Below, one piece after another: positions 1 to 7,042 of a DNA stretch of 9,585 bases (positions are counted from its first letter, which is position 1; each line of letters opens with the position of its first letter). The notes under the pieces are model-generated. The model was not told the DNA's origin. It ran no database searches and saw nothing but the letters and a program-made list of their open reading frames with translations. Both the position numbers and the translations under genes were made by a program. Source of the stretch: Firmicutes bacterium UBA6132 (lineage in GTDB: Bacteria > Bacillota_A > Clostridia > Tissierellales > Sedimentibacteraceae). The stretch is from assembly GCA_002435835.1 (NCBI GenBank), contig DIVM01000294.1:1-9585 (forward strand). The letters are read 5' to 3'.

Positions 1-1648
1 TCAAGTTGTTATTGACCAGTGGAATAATGCATATCCTGAGCTTAAAGAAAAAGAAAATTACATATTGAAAATAGTAAAATTAGAAGAAGAAAGATTTAAA
101 ATTACAATTGATCAAGGTCTTGAACTTTTAAATAAAGAAATAGAAAAGTTAAATGAATCAGGTACATCACATTTTGATGGAAATGTAGCATTTAAACTTT
201 ACGATACATATGGTTTTCCAGTTGAGTTGACTGAAGAAATTTTAAATGAAAATAACATTAAGTTAAATAAAAGTGAATTTTCTCAAATAATGGAAGAACA
301 CAGAAATATGGCAAGAGAAGCAAGAAAAGGTACTGGAAGTTCAGGCTGGAAAAATGAAGATTTTAATATTGATGTGCCTAAAACTGAATTTACAGGTTAT
401 ACTGATTTAGAAAATGATTCTAATATTCTAAGCATAATAGTTGATGGAGAAGAAACTAACAATATAGAAAAAAACCAAACAGGTTATATAATTTTAGATA
501 AAACTCCATTTTATGCTGAATCAGGCGGACAAATAGGTGACACAGGAAAATTAATCAGTGATAATGTAGAATTAAAAGTTATAAATACTAAAAAATATAA
601 TCAGGATATTTTTATTCATGAAGTTGAAGTTTTAAATGGTAAAGTATCAATTGGTGATAAAGTTAAAAGCTTAATCGATGTTGATAAAAGAAAAAACACA
701 GCTAAAAATCATACATGTACTCATATACTTCATAGAGTATTAAGAAATTTACTAGGTGATCATGTAAGTCAAGCAGGCTCATATGTAACTGATGAAAGAT
801 TAAGATTTGATTACACTCATTTTGAAGGTGTTGATTCATCTTTAATAAAAGAAGTGGAAAGAAAAGTTAATGAAGCTATTTTACAGGATTATAGTGTTAA
901 AACAGAGGTTTTAAGTTTAGAAGAAGCTAAACATACAGGTGCTACAGCTTTATTTGATGAAAAATACGGAGATTCAGTAAGAGTTGTAAGTATTGAGAGT
1001 TTTAGCAAAGAACTTTGCGGTGGTACTCATATAGACCAAACAGCTAAAATTGGAATGTTTAAAATTGTATCAGAAGGAAGTATAGCATCAGGAATTAGAA
1101 GAGTTGAGGCAGTAACTGGAAGAGCAGCAATAAATTATTTCAATGAATTAAATAATTTAGTTGAAGATTTATCTATTTCCATGAAATCTACTAAAGATGA
1201 TTTGTTAAATAGAGTTAATATTCTTAAAAAAGAAACAAAAGAAAAAGATAAAGAAATTCAAAAGTTAAATAATGAAATATTAAAAAGTAATATGGGTCAA
1301 ATTCTTGACCAATATGAAGAAATAAATAACATGAAACTTTTCTTAATAAAATTAAAGGATAAAGATGCTAATGCTTTAAGAGATATGGCTGATAAAATAA
1401 AAGATAAAAATGAAAGCTGTATAATTTTATTAGCTTCTGAATTAGATGGTAAAGTATTATTTGTTTCATCTGTTACAAAGGATTTAAATTCTAAAGGAAT
1501 TCTTGCTGGAAATATAGTTAAAGAAGCTGCCATGGTAGCAGGCGGAGGTGGAGGAGGAAGACCTGACTTCGCTCAAGCAGGGGGAAAAAATCCTGGAAAA
1601 ATTAATGAAGCATTAGAAGCAGTTAAAAAGTTAATTGCATCAATTTAA
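1..1648 (+). CDS. alaS: Alanyl-tRNA synthetase, 3' part (N-terminal catalytic region missing)
   Basis: Cytoplasmic class II synthetase that charges tRNA-Ala and hydrolyses mis-charged Ser- and Gly-tRNA. The frame is open from base 2 at the window edge; a TTG at 65 is internal, because the codons before it read on as typical AlaRS sequence (DQWNNAYPELKEKENYI). About 548 residues are present, against roughly 880 in a full-length family member, so the aminoacylation core lies outside the window. Visible parts are the editing-domain zinc/water motif HTCTH (710-724) with conserved LRFDYTHFEG after it, and the second editing motif LCGGTH (1013-1030). A lysine/glutamate-rich coiled-coil linker lies near 1198-1300. 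The C-Ala domain ends in a glycine run followed by RPDFAQAGG (about 1540-1585). The stop is TAA at 1646-1648. No terminator hairpin is evident before the next promoter. The assignment is very secure; only the missing N-terminus is unverified. Confidence 0.98.
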   Translation, partial: QVVIDQWNNAYPELKEKENYILKIVKLEEERFKITIDQGLELLNKEIEKLNESGTSHFDGNVAFKLYDTYGFPVELTEEILNENNIKLNKSEFSQIMEEHRNMAREARKGTGSSGWKNEDFNIDVPKTEFTGYTDLENDSNILSIIVDGEETNNIEKNQTGYIILDKTPFYAESGGQIGDTGKLISDNVELKVINTKKYNQDIFIHEVEVLNGKVSIGDKVKSLIDVDKRKNTAKNHTCTHILHRVLRNLLGDHVSQAGSYVTDERLRFDYTHFEGVDSSLIKEVERKVNEAILQDYSVKTEVLSLEEAKHTGATALFDEKYGDSVRVVSIESFSKELCGGTHIDQTAKIGMFKIVSEGSIASGIRRVEAVTGRAAINYFNELNNLVEDLSISMKSTKDDLLNRVNILKKETKEKDKEIQKLNNEILKSNMGQILDQYEEINNMKLFLIKLKDKDANALRDMADKIKDKNESCIILLASELDGKVLFVSSVTKDLNSKGILAGNIVKEAAMVAGGGGGGRPDFAQAGGKNPGKINEALEAVKKLIASI

Positions 1649-1678
1649 ATTATTTAAATTAGTAAAAATAAATTGTAT

Positions 1679-1707
1679 TTGATTTTAATTTAAAAATGTA
1701 TTATAAT
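1679..1707 (+). promoter_or_regulatory. Sigma-A-type promoter for ireB/reoM
   Basis: TTGATT (1679-1684) and a perfect TATAAT (1702-1707) are separated by 17 bases. The -10 box ends only 17 bases before the ATG at 1725, so the leader would be very short, with the Shine-Dalgarno close to the 5' end. This suggests ireB can be expressed independently of alaS. It is a pattern match only, without transcript data. Confidence 0.7.
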
Positions 1708-1711
1708 GTAT

Positions 1712-1719
1712 AGAGGTGG
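1712..1719 (+). promoter_or_regulatory. Ribosome binding site that decides the ireB start
   Basis: AGAGGTGG lies 5 bases before ATG 1725. An in-frame GTG at 1716 would add three residues (MVL), but it is part of this Shine-Dalgarno sequence and so is not a credible start. Confidence 0.8.
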
Positions 1720-1724
1720 TTTTG

Positions 1725-1991
1725 ATGGATAAAAATGTTAGCAACAATACTGCAAAATTTGATTATAGTATGGAATCACTTAATGGAGCTCGTGAAATAT
1801 TATCCCAGGTATATCAATCACTTAAAGAAAAGGGATACAATCCAAATAACCAGCTTATAGGGTACATATTGTCGGGAGACCCAACTTATATAACTAATCA
1901 CAATAATGCGAGAAGTTTAATAAGGAAATTAGAGCGTGATGAATTATTAGAAGAAATTTTAGGAGTTTATTTAGACGTTATAGATTTATAA
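1725..1991 (+). CDS. ireB: IreB/ReoM family regulatory phosphoprotein (UPF0297, YrzL)
   Basis: An 88-residue cytoplasmic protein of the IreB (Enterococcus)/ReoM (Listeria) family. Known members are substrates of the PASTA-domain Ser/Thr kinase; in Listeria, ReoM controls ClpCP-dependent degradation of MurA and hence peptidoglycan synthesis. The family signature is clear: [19 protein letters not shown] (residues 35-53), then TYI and [17 protein letters not shown] (61-77). The N-terminus has a threonine, T9, at the place corresponding to the phosphorylated Thr7 of Listeria ReoM, followed by the short hydrophobic/aromatic stretch usual there; S6 is also nearby. The start at 1725 follows a good Shine-Dalgarno, and the length is normal for the family. 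Its position directly after alaS is conserved across Firmicutes. Family assignment is secure; function in this organism is inferred from homologues. Confidence 0.95.
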   Translation: MDKNVSNNTAKFDYSMESLNGAREILSQVYQSLKEKGYNPNNQLIGYILSGDPTYITNHNNARSLIRKLERDELLEEILGVYLDVIDL

Positions 1992-2046
1992 ATATTTATA
2001 AAAGAAAAATAAAATCTTTGTAAATTAAATATTAAAAATTATTATA

Positions 2047-2079
2047 TAGCAGTATATAACAATATACTGCTAAATTTTT
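2047..2079 (+). terminator. Hairpin after ireB, probable intrinsic terminator
   Basis: An 11-bp perfect stem (2047-2057 with 2062-2072; arms TAGCAGTATAT and ATATACTGCTA) closes a 4-base AACA loop. After two A residues comes a run of five T (2075-2079), then more T-rich sequence. An A-rich tract lies on the 5' side, so it could act on both strands. The stem is AT-rich and the T run is offset by two bases, so termination may be partial, leaving read-through into the reductase gene possible. Confidence 0.6.
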
Positions 2080-2119
2080 AATTTATATAATTTTTTATGT
2101 AAATTAAATAGAGGTAATT

Positions 2120-3064
2120 ATGCAGTACATAAATTTATTTGAAAAAAAAGTTTCAAAATTATGCTATGGAACACTTTCATTAAGTGCTTTGCAAAATAAT
2201 GATTCAATTGAAAACAAAGTTAATCTGTTGAATTATGCATATAAAAAAGGAATTAATTTTTTAGACACAGCAGAGCTTTATGATAATTATAATATATTAA
2301 AAGAATTCATAAAAGACAAAGACCGGGAAACACTAACAATAGCAACTAAAAGCTATGCATATGACAAGAAAACTGCCGAATTTAGTGTTAATAAAGCTTT
2401 GAAAGAAATGAATGTTGATTATTTAGATGTGTTTATGTTACATGAGCAAGACAATGGCAATAATTTTTTAGGACATTTCCAAGCTGTTGAGAGGTTCATG
2501 AAATATAAAGAGCAAGGTATAATCAAACATTTTGGCATTTCAACTCACCGAGTTGAAGCAGTTAAAGACAGCATTAAATTTAAAGAAATTGAAATTGTAT
2601 TTCCTCTTTTAAATATGAAAGGTATAGGAATTGCTGATGGTTCAATAAATGATATGTTGGAAGCAGTAAAAAAAGCAAAAGAATATAATAAATTTATTTT
2701 AGCGATGAAAGTTTATGGAGGAGGTCACCTTATAAATGATGCAGAAAAAGCATTTAAATTTGTTAGTGATCTACAAAGTGTAGACTCAATTGCAGTAGGT
2801 ATGAGCACAGAAGAAGAAGTGGAAGCTAATATCAGTTATTTAGAAAACAATGAGTTAAATCATTATATAAAAAATAAAATTAGAAATCAAAAACGTACCC
2901 TCGTAATAGAAGAGTGGTGTGTTGGCTGTGGAAAATGTACAAAAAGGTGTAAACAAAATGCATTGACTATCATTAATGGCAAATGTCAAGTTGATATGAA
3001 TAAATGTGTTTTATGCAGTTATTGTGCGGGTGAATGTACGGATTTTTATATCAAAATTGTGTGA
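2120..3064 (+). CDS. Aldo/keto reductase-family oxidoreductase with C-terminal 2[4Fe-4S] ferredoxin module
   Basis: A 314-residue protein with two parts. Residues 1-255 form an AKR-type barrel with the expected catalytic tetrad: D49 and Y54 in [10 protein letters not shown]77 in IATK, and H108 in VFMLHEQ; FGISTH (138-143) is the usual following strand. Residues 267-306 carry two CX2CX2CX3C clusters (C267/270/273/277 and C296/299/302/306), 19 residues apart, as in bacterial 2[4Fe-4S] ferredoxins, although the proline that often follows the last cysteine is absent in both. Fe-S-bearing AKR proteins are common in anaerobes and mostly uncharacterised; the substrate cannot be told. Electron exchange with ferredoxin is a reasonable inference. 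The start is ATG 2120 with GAGGT at 2111-2115. A TATAAT lies at 2086-2091 but has no good -35 partner. The stop overlaps the ruvX ribosome site, suggesting coupled translation. Confidence 0.9.
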   Translation: MQYINLFEKKVSKLCYGTLSLSALQNNDSIENKVNLLNYAYKKGINFLDTAELYDNYNILKEFIKDKDRETLTIATKSYAYDKKTAEFSVNKALKEMNVDYLDVFMLHEQDNGNNFLGHFQAVERFMKYKEQGIIKHFGISTHRVEAVKDSIKFKEIEIVFPLLNMKGIGIADGSINDMLEAVKKAKEYNKFILAMKVYGGGHLINDAEKAFKFVSDLQSVDSIAVGMSTEEEVEANISYLENNELNHYIKNKIRNQKRTLVIEEWCVGCGKCTKRCKQNALTIINGKCQVDMNKCVLCSYCAGECTDFYIKIV

Positions 3065-3066
3065 GG
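3061..3066 (+). promoter_or_regulatory. ruvX ribosome binding site overlapping the upstream stop codon
   Basis: GTGAGG contains the TGA stop of the reductase (3062-3064) and sits 5 bases before ATG 3072. This placement fixes the ruvX start and suggests translational coupling. The frame is open further upstream to an ATG at 3006, but that one has no ribosome site and lies inside the ferredoxin module of the preceding gene. Confidence 0.65.
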
Positions 3067-3071
3067 TTTTT

Positions 3072-3488
3072 ATGGACAGATTGATGGGTCTTGATGTAGG
3101 AGACAGAACTATAGGAGTTGCTGTAAGTGATTTATTAATGATAACGGCACAGGGAGTAACTACTATAAAAAGAACAAATATTAAAAACGATATAAACGAG
3201 CTCAAAAAAATAATAGAAGAATATCAGGTTACTAAAATAGTTTCTGGACTTCCAAAAATGTTAAATGGAACGGTTGGTATACAGGGTGAAAAAGTTCTTG
3301 AATTTTTGGAAAAAATGAAAAAACATATTGATTTACCTGTTGAGCTTGAGGACGAACGCTTTACTACAACAATATCCGAAAGAATGTTAATACAAGCCGA
3401 TGTTAAAAGAAAAAAAAGAAAAGAAGTAATAGACAAATTAGCTGCTGTACAAATTCTTACGACTTATATGCAGCGCAATAAATTATAA
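3072..3488 (+). CDS. ruvX: RuvX/YqgF family RNase H-fold nuclease (pre-16S rRNA processing / Holliday junction resolvase homologue)
   Basis: A 138-residue protein of the YqgF/RuvX family, a usual length. Members have an RNase H-like fold; the E. coli and B. subtilis proteins are implicated in maturation of the 16S rRNA 5' end, and some are described as Holliday junction resolvases. The family motifs are complete: [16 protein letters not shown] (residues 5-20, catalytic D8), [14 protein letters not shown] (56-69), DERFTT (94-99, acidic E95) and DKLAAVQIL (121-129, D121). ATG 3072 was chosen because of the GTGAGG site; an ATG at 3084 would remove four residues and is less well served. It lies between the reductase (7-nt gap) and the DUF1292 gene (17-nt gap). 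The neighbourhood ireB-ruvX-DUF1292 is conserved in Firmicutes, with the reductase as an extra gene here. B. subtilis calls it yrrK. Confidence 0.95.
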   Translation: MDRLMGLDVGDRTIGVAVSDLLMITAQGVTTIKRTNIKNDINELKKIIEEYQVTKIVSGLPKMLNGTVGIQGEKVLEFLEKMKKHIDLPVELEDERFTTTISERMLIQADVKRKKRKEVIDKLAAVQILTTYMQRNKL

Positions 3489-3505
3489 TGCCGGAGGTAA
3501 ATTAA

Positions 3506-3751
3506 ATGGAAGACAATATTATTGAATTAATTAATGATGAAGGCAAAATAGAAAAGCTTGTTGTTGAAGCAACTTTTCATGTGGACGATGTTCAATATGC
3601 AGTACTTCATGAAATTGATTCAGATGAAGGCATGATATATTGCTTTGAAGAGACTGAGGACGGAGAAGTTATTCTTAGTATGATAGAAGATGAAGAAGAA
3701 CTTAAGGAAGTCATCGAAATTTATGAAGGAATTGCAGATGATTTAATTTAA
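3506..3751 (+). CDS. DUF1292 family acidic small protein (YrzB-like)
   Basis: An 81-residue, very acidic soluble protein. It matches the DUF1292 pattern: an N-terminal strand IIELINDEGK, then VDDVQYAVLHEI (about 27-38), IYCFEETEDGEVILSMIEDEEELKEV split over strands and a final helix (44-70), and an acidic end. The family has no established biochemical function; it is nearly always found beside ruvX and ireB in Firmicutes, as here. The start ATG 3506 follows GGAGGT (3493-3498), the best ribosome site in the cluster. No signal peptide, membrane segment or cysteine pair is present; the only cysteine is C46. It is probably co-transcribed with ruvX and fur, as neither gap holds a promoter or terminator. 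Confidence 0.88.
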   Translation: MEDNIIELINDEGKIEKLVVEATFHVDDVQYAVLHEIDSDEGMIYCFEETEDGEVILSMIEDEEELKEVIEIYEGIADDLI

Positions 3752-3774
3752 ATTTTTAATTGTTGAGGTGAAAT

Positions 3775-4248
3775 ATGAGTAATGTTGATTACTTTAAAGA
3801 ATTATTGGGTGAAAAGGGATATAAAATTACTACACAAAGACTTGTAGTATATGAATTATTAAAAGAAAAAGAAGACGAACATTTAAGCCCAGAAGAAATC
3901 TACGAGCTCATTAAAGATAAATATCCAGAAATGGGTATGGCTACTATTTACAGGACACTTCAACTTTTTGAAGAAATTGGATTAGCAATTAAGCTTAATT
4001 TTGATGATGGGTGCAGCAGATATGAAATATTATCTCCTGACAATCAAGAAGTTCATCAACACCACCATTTAATATGTAAAAATTGTGGTAAAATCATAGA
4101 AGTTAAAGAAGACTTAATGAACTCATTGGAAGAAATAATAGAAAAACAATACAATTTTGAAATAAAAAATCATATGGTTAAATTCACCGGAATCTGCAGC
4201 GATTGTAGAAAGAAGGAGAATATTAATGGCAACAGAAAAGAAACATAA
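3775..4248 (+). CDS. fur: Fur-family metal-dependent transcriptional repressor
   Basis: A 157-residue dimeric winged-helix regulator. The N-terminal DNA-binding domain has the usual YKITTQRLVVYELL (16-29) and the recognition helix MGMATIYRTLQLFEE (53-67). The C-terminal part has the HQHHH cluster (94-98), CX2C at C101/C104 and a second CX2C at C141/C144, which together form the structural Cys4 zinc site. Compared with B. subtilis PerR, the peroxide-sensing aspartates D85 and D104 correspond here to glutamates E84 and E109, while the histidines correspond to H36, H96 and H98. The E109-V-K-E-D and EEIIEKQYNFEIKNH stretch resembles Fur rather than PerR or Zur. The call is therefore an iron-responsive Fur; metal specificity is inferred. 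ATG 3775 follows TTGAGGTG. Its last 23 bases overlap the start of the RNase J gene. I saw no convincing Fur box in the window. Confidence 0.9.
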   Translation: MSNVDYFKELLGEKGYKITTQRLVVYELLKEKEDEHLSPEEIYELIKDKYPEMGMATIYRTLQLFEEIGLAIKLNFDDGCSRYEILSPDNQEVHQHHHLICKNCGKIIEVKEDLMNSLEEIIEKQYNFEIKNHMVKFTGICSDCRKKENINGNRKET

Positions 4249-6109
4249 ATTAAAAATAATACCATTGGGTGGTTTAGGTGAAATAGGAAAAAATATGACG
4301 GTTATAGAATATGGCAGCAATATTGTTGTTATAGACTGTGGTATGTCTTTTCCTGAAGACGAAATGTTAGGTATAGATATTGTAATACCTGATATAACTT
4401 ATTTAGTAAAAAATAAAGATAAAGTTAAAGGTATATTTTTAACACATGGTCATGAAGATCATATAGGAAATATCCCATATCTTTTAAAGAAAATTAATGT
4501 TCCTATTTATGGAACAAAGCTAACTCTTGGGTTGGTTGGAAATAAACTTTTAGAACATAAAATAGAAGATGCACAGTTAAATGTACTTGATGCAGGAAGT
4601 AGTATAAATGCTGGTTGCTTTAAAGTTAATTTTATTAGAAGCAGCCATTCGATTCCAGATGCGGTAATGATTGCAATTGAAACTCCTATTGGAACAATTT
4701 TTCATACGGGAGATTTTAAAATTGATTATACACCTATTAGTGGTGAAGTAATTGACCTTGATACAATTGCTGACTTTGGAAGAAAAGGCGTTTTAGTTGC
4801 AATGTCTGACAGTACGAATGTTGAAAGACCTGGTTCAACAGATTCTGAACGCATTATTAGCACTAAATTTATGGAAATATTTAAAAACTGTGATTCAAGA
4901 ATTATAGTTGCTTCATTTGCATCAAACATCCACAGAATACAGCAAATAATAAATGCTTCAGTTGCATATGGAAGAAAAGTAGCCATATCAGGTAAAAGTA
5001 TGATAAATGCAGTTAAAGTATCTCAAGAATTAGGATACTTAGATGTTCCAGATGGTACAATTATTCATGTAAATGATTTGAAAAAGTTAAAAGATAATGA
5101 AATAGTTGTAGTAACAACAGGTAGTCAAGGTGAGCCTATGTCTGCTCTTACACGTATGGCAAATGCTGACCATAAAAAAATTCAAATTAAAAAAGGTGAT
5201 TTAGTTATTATTTCTGCAACTCCAATACCAGGAAATGAAAAAACTGTTTCAAGAGTAATAAACATGCTCTATGAAAAAGGTGCTGAAGTATTGTATGATG
5301 CTATAACACAAGTTCACGTATCAGGACACGCAAGACGTGATGAATTAAAATTACTACTAACTCTTTTAAAACCTAAATTTTTCATTCCAGTTCATGGTGA
5401 GTACAGACATTTAATGCTTCATTCTAAGCTTGCTCAAGAACTTGGTATGGATGAAAAAGATATTATAATAGGAAAAAATGGTGAAGTTTTTGAAGTAACA
5501 TCAAAAACAATAGCTAAAAATGGTAATGTTACTTCAGGAAATATTTTAGTTGATGGTCTTGGAGTAGGAGATGTTGGAAATATAGTTTTAAGAGACAGAA
5601 AACTTTTATCAGAAAATGGTTTAATAATAATTGTTTTAGCAACAGAAAAAGGTACAGGTAAAATTCTTGCAGGTCCTGAAATTGTTTCAAGAGGCTTTAT
5701 ATATGTTAGAGAAAATATAGACTTAATTGAAGAATCTAAGGAAGTTATAAGAAAAGCATTAAATAAATGTACTGATGCTAAAGTAAAAGAATGGAACAGT
5801 ATTAAAATGGCTATTAAAGATTCTTTAAGTAGTTTTATATATGATAAAATTAAAAGAAATCCAATGATATTGCCGATTATAGTAGATGTTAATACAAATG
5901 ATACACTTAATTTAACTGAACAATTTAATGATTATACTGAATTGGGTAATTTAGTTGAATCAATAGAAGATATTAAAATAGAGGCTGATATTACATCAGA
6001 AACAGAATCTGAAGAAATTAAAGTTTCAGAAGTTATAGAAACTAAAGAAACTAAAGATACTCAAATAGTTGAAGAAGCTCCTCTAACAGATAAAGAATTT
6101 GAATGGTAA
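4226..6109 (+). CDS. rnj: Ribonuclease J (beta-CASP metallo-beta-lactamase RNase)
   Basis: A 627-residue cytoplasmic RNase J with endo- and 5'-3' exonuclease activity in known members, central to mRNA decay and rRNA maturation in Firmicutes. The metallo-beta-lactamase core shows HGHEDH (H74, H76, D78, H79), H141 and D163 as zinc ligands. The beta-CASP domain has MSDSTNVERPGS (193-204), ISGKS (255-259), TTGSQGEP (297-304) and VSGHARRDEL (365-374), and PVHGEYRH (388-395) supplies the last histidine, H390. A C-terminal domain runs to about 555, after which an extra acidic tail of about 72 residues rich in E, T, K and S follows; B. subtilis RNase J1 has about 555 residues in total. ATG 4226 has AGAAGGAG seven bases upstream, inside the fur coding sequence. 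A paralogue elsewhere in the genome is possible, so J1 and J2 cannot be distinguished. Confidence 0.96.
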   Translation: MATEKKHKLKIIPLGGLGEIGKNMTVIEYGSNIVVIDCGMSFPEDEMLGIDIVIPDITYLVKNKDKVKGIFLTHGHEDHIGNIPYLLKKINVPIYGTKLTLGLVGNKLLEHKIEDAQLNVLDAGSSINAGCFKVNFIRSSHSIPDAVMIAIETPIGTIFHTGDFKIDYTPISGEVIDLDTIADFGRKGVLVAMSDSTNVERPGSTDSERIISTKFMEIFKNCDSRIIVASFASNIHRIQQIINASVAYGRKVAISGKSMINAVKVSQELGYLDVPDGTIIHVNDLKKLKDNEIVVVTTGSQGEPMSALTRMANADHKKIQIKKGDLVIISATPIPGNEKTVSRVINMLYEKGAEVLYDAITQVHVSGHARRDELKLLLTLLKPKFFIPVHGEYRHLMLHSKLAQELGMDEKDIIIGKNGEVFEVTSKTIAKNGNVTSGNILVDGLGVGDVGNIVLRDRKLLSENGLIIIVLATEKGTGKILAGPEIVSRGFIYVRENIDLIEESKEVIRKALNKCTDAKVKEWNSIKMAIKDSLSSFIYDKIKRNPMILPIIVDVNTNDTLNLTEQFNDYTELGNLVESIEDIKIEADITSETESEEIKVSEVIETKETKDTQIVEEAPLTDKEFEW

Positions 6110-6115
6110 AAAATA

Positions 6116-6149
6116 TAAGCCTATATCTATCTAATTAGATATAGGCTTA
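6116..6149. terminator. Bidirectional terminator between convergent rnj and peroxiredoxin genes
   Basis: A 13-bp perfect stem (6116-6128 with 6137-6149; core AAGCCTATATCT / AGATATAGGCTT) has an 8-base loop. It starts 6 bases after the rnj stop and ends 3 bases before the last codon of the convergent gene. On the minus strand it is followed by TTTTTTA; on the plus strand it runs into AATTTTAT and then a T6 run at 6162-6167. It probably ends transcription from both sides. Confidence 0.88.
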
Positions 6150-6152
6150 ATT

Positions 6153-7016
6153 TTATGAGCCTTTTTTAGAGTCAGTTTTTTTTACTGAACTGCTATTATT
6201 TGTTTTATTAGAATAAGTAGTTGTAATAGTGTTTATATTTGTTGCTTTTAAATTATTATTAACACTTGATGAATTAGTAGTCGGAGTTGGTGTTGGAGCT
6301 GGAGCTTGTGTTGGTATGTTATTTAACGTATTTTGATTTACAACATCATCATAATTTTTATAGCAATAATACCAATCTTTGCATTGTAGTCCTAAACTTT
6401 CTGGGTCATTAATTCTTTTAAGTACTTCATCAAAAGTTGTAGGGACTGGAACAATAACTGGATCTCCAGGCATCCAGTTTGCAGGTGTTGAAACTCTGTA
6501 TTCGGTTGATACTTGAAGTGCATCTATAAGCCTTAATAATTCATAAATATTTCTGCCATTAGTTGCAGGGTATGTTAAAATTGCGCGTATTCTTTGTACA
6601 GGGTCAATTATAAAAACATCCCTTACGCTTTGTTCATAAATTCTATCTGGATTAACCATTCCATAAAGTCTTGCTATTTCAGCATCCCTGTCAGCTATAA
6701 GCGGGAATGGAATAATTATGCCTGAATTTTCTAAAATGCTTACAAACCATCCAAGATGGGATGGATTGCTGTCAATGCTGATACCAAGAAGCTGAACATT
6801 TCTATTTACAAATTCATCATATAGCTGTGAAAAGGCAATAAATTCTGAAGTGCAAACTGGAGTAAAATCTCCAGGATGTGAGAAAAACAAAACCCATTTT
6901 CCTCTAAATTGTGACAATGTAATAGGACCTTGAGTTGTAAGAGCAGTGAAATCTGGTGCTACCCTGCCTATTGTAATAGGTTGTGTTGGGGTGGTTCCAT
7001 TATTATTTGAAATCAT
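6153..7016 (-). CDS. Peroxiredoxin, 1-Cys/Prx6-like class with CX5C and a long low-complexity C-terminal tail
   Basis: A 287-residue thiol peroxidase that reduces H2O2 or organic peroxides. The active site is PGDFTPVC (48-55) with peroxidatic C55, T52 and P48; R132 fits the conserved active-site arginine. APDFTALTTQGPITLSQFRGKWVLFFSHPGD is in the AhpC/TSA domain. The second half has ADRDAEIARLYGM and the Prx6-type domain TPANWMPGDPVIVP (177-190). A CX5C pair, C212/C218 in QCKDWYYCYK, resembles the two extra C-terminal cysteines of archaeal Prx6-type enzymes such as that of Aeropyrum pernix, so a resolving role is possible. Residues from about 227 to 287 are a tail rich in N, T, S, P and K including PAPTPTPTT, not part of the catalytic fold. 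No signal peptide is seen. ATG 7014-7016 follows GGGAGGA. It has its own promoter and a convergent terminator, so it is monocistronic. Peroxide defence fits an anaerobe. Confidence 0.93.
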   Translation of the reverse strand: MISNNNGTTPTQPITIGRVAPDFTALTTQGPITLSQFRGKWVLFFSHPGDFTPVCTSEFIAFSQLYDEFVNRNVQLLGISIDSNPSHLGWFVSILENSGIIIPFPLIADRDAEIARLYGMVNPDRIYEQSVRDVFIIDPVQRIRAILTYPATNGRNIYELLRLIDALQVSTEYRVSTPANWMPGDPVIVPVPTTFDEVLKRINDPESLGLQCKDWYYCYKNYDDVVNQNTLNNIPTQAPAPTPTPTTNSSSVNNNLKATNINTITTTYSNKTNNSSSVKKTDSKKGS

Positions 7017-7042
7017 AATATCCTCCCATATGTTTATTTATT

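Noticed and set aside
65..67. TTG as a start for the alaS frame
   Set aside because: The frame is open upstream to the window edge and encodes typical AlaRS sequence there, so the gene is cut by the window and not started at this point.
1297..1533. Minus-strand open frame inside alaS
   Set aside because: It lies wholly within a secure conserved gene and has no ribosome site; the open frame is a by-product of AT-rich codon use.
2063..2091. Promoter for the reductase gene using TATAAT at 2086-2091
   Set aside because: The only -35 at correct distance is TATACT within the hairpin, a poor match. The -10-like box may be chance in an AT-rich gap, so no feature was made.
3011..3436. Two minus-strand open frames opposite ruvX
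   Set aside because: Their products are serine/isoleucine/phenylalanine-rich translations of the complement of a conserved gene, without start signals.
3775..4248. PerR (peroxide sensor) as identity of the Fur-family gene, tempting because of the nearby peroxiredoxin
   Set aside because: The positions of PerR D85 and D104 are both glutamate here, and the C-terminal half resembles Fur.
4123..4320. Minus-strand open frame across the fur/rnj junction
   Set aside because: It overlaps two secure genes and shows no family resemblance.
4726..4986. Minus-strand open frame inside the RNase J gene
   Set aside because: It is the complement of the conserved beta-CASP coding sequence.
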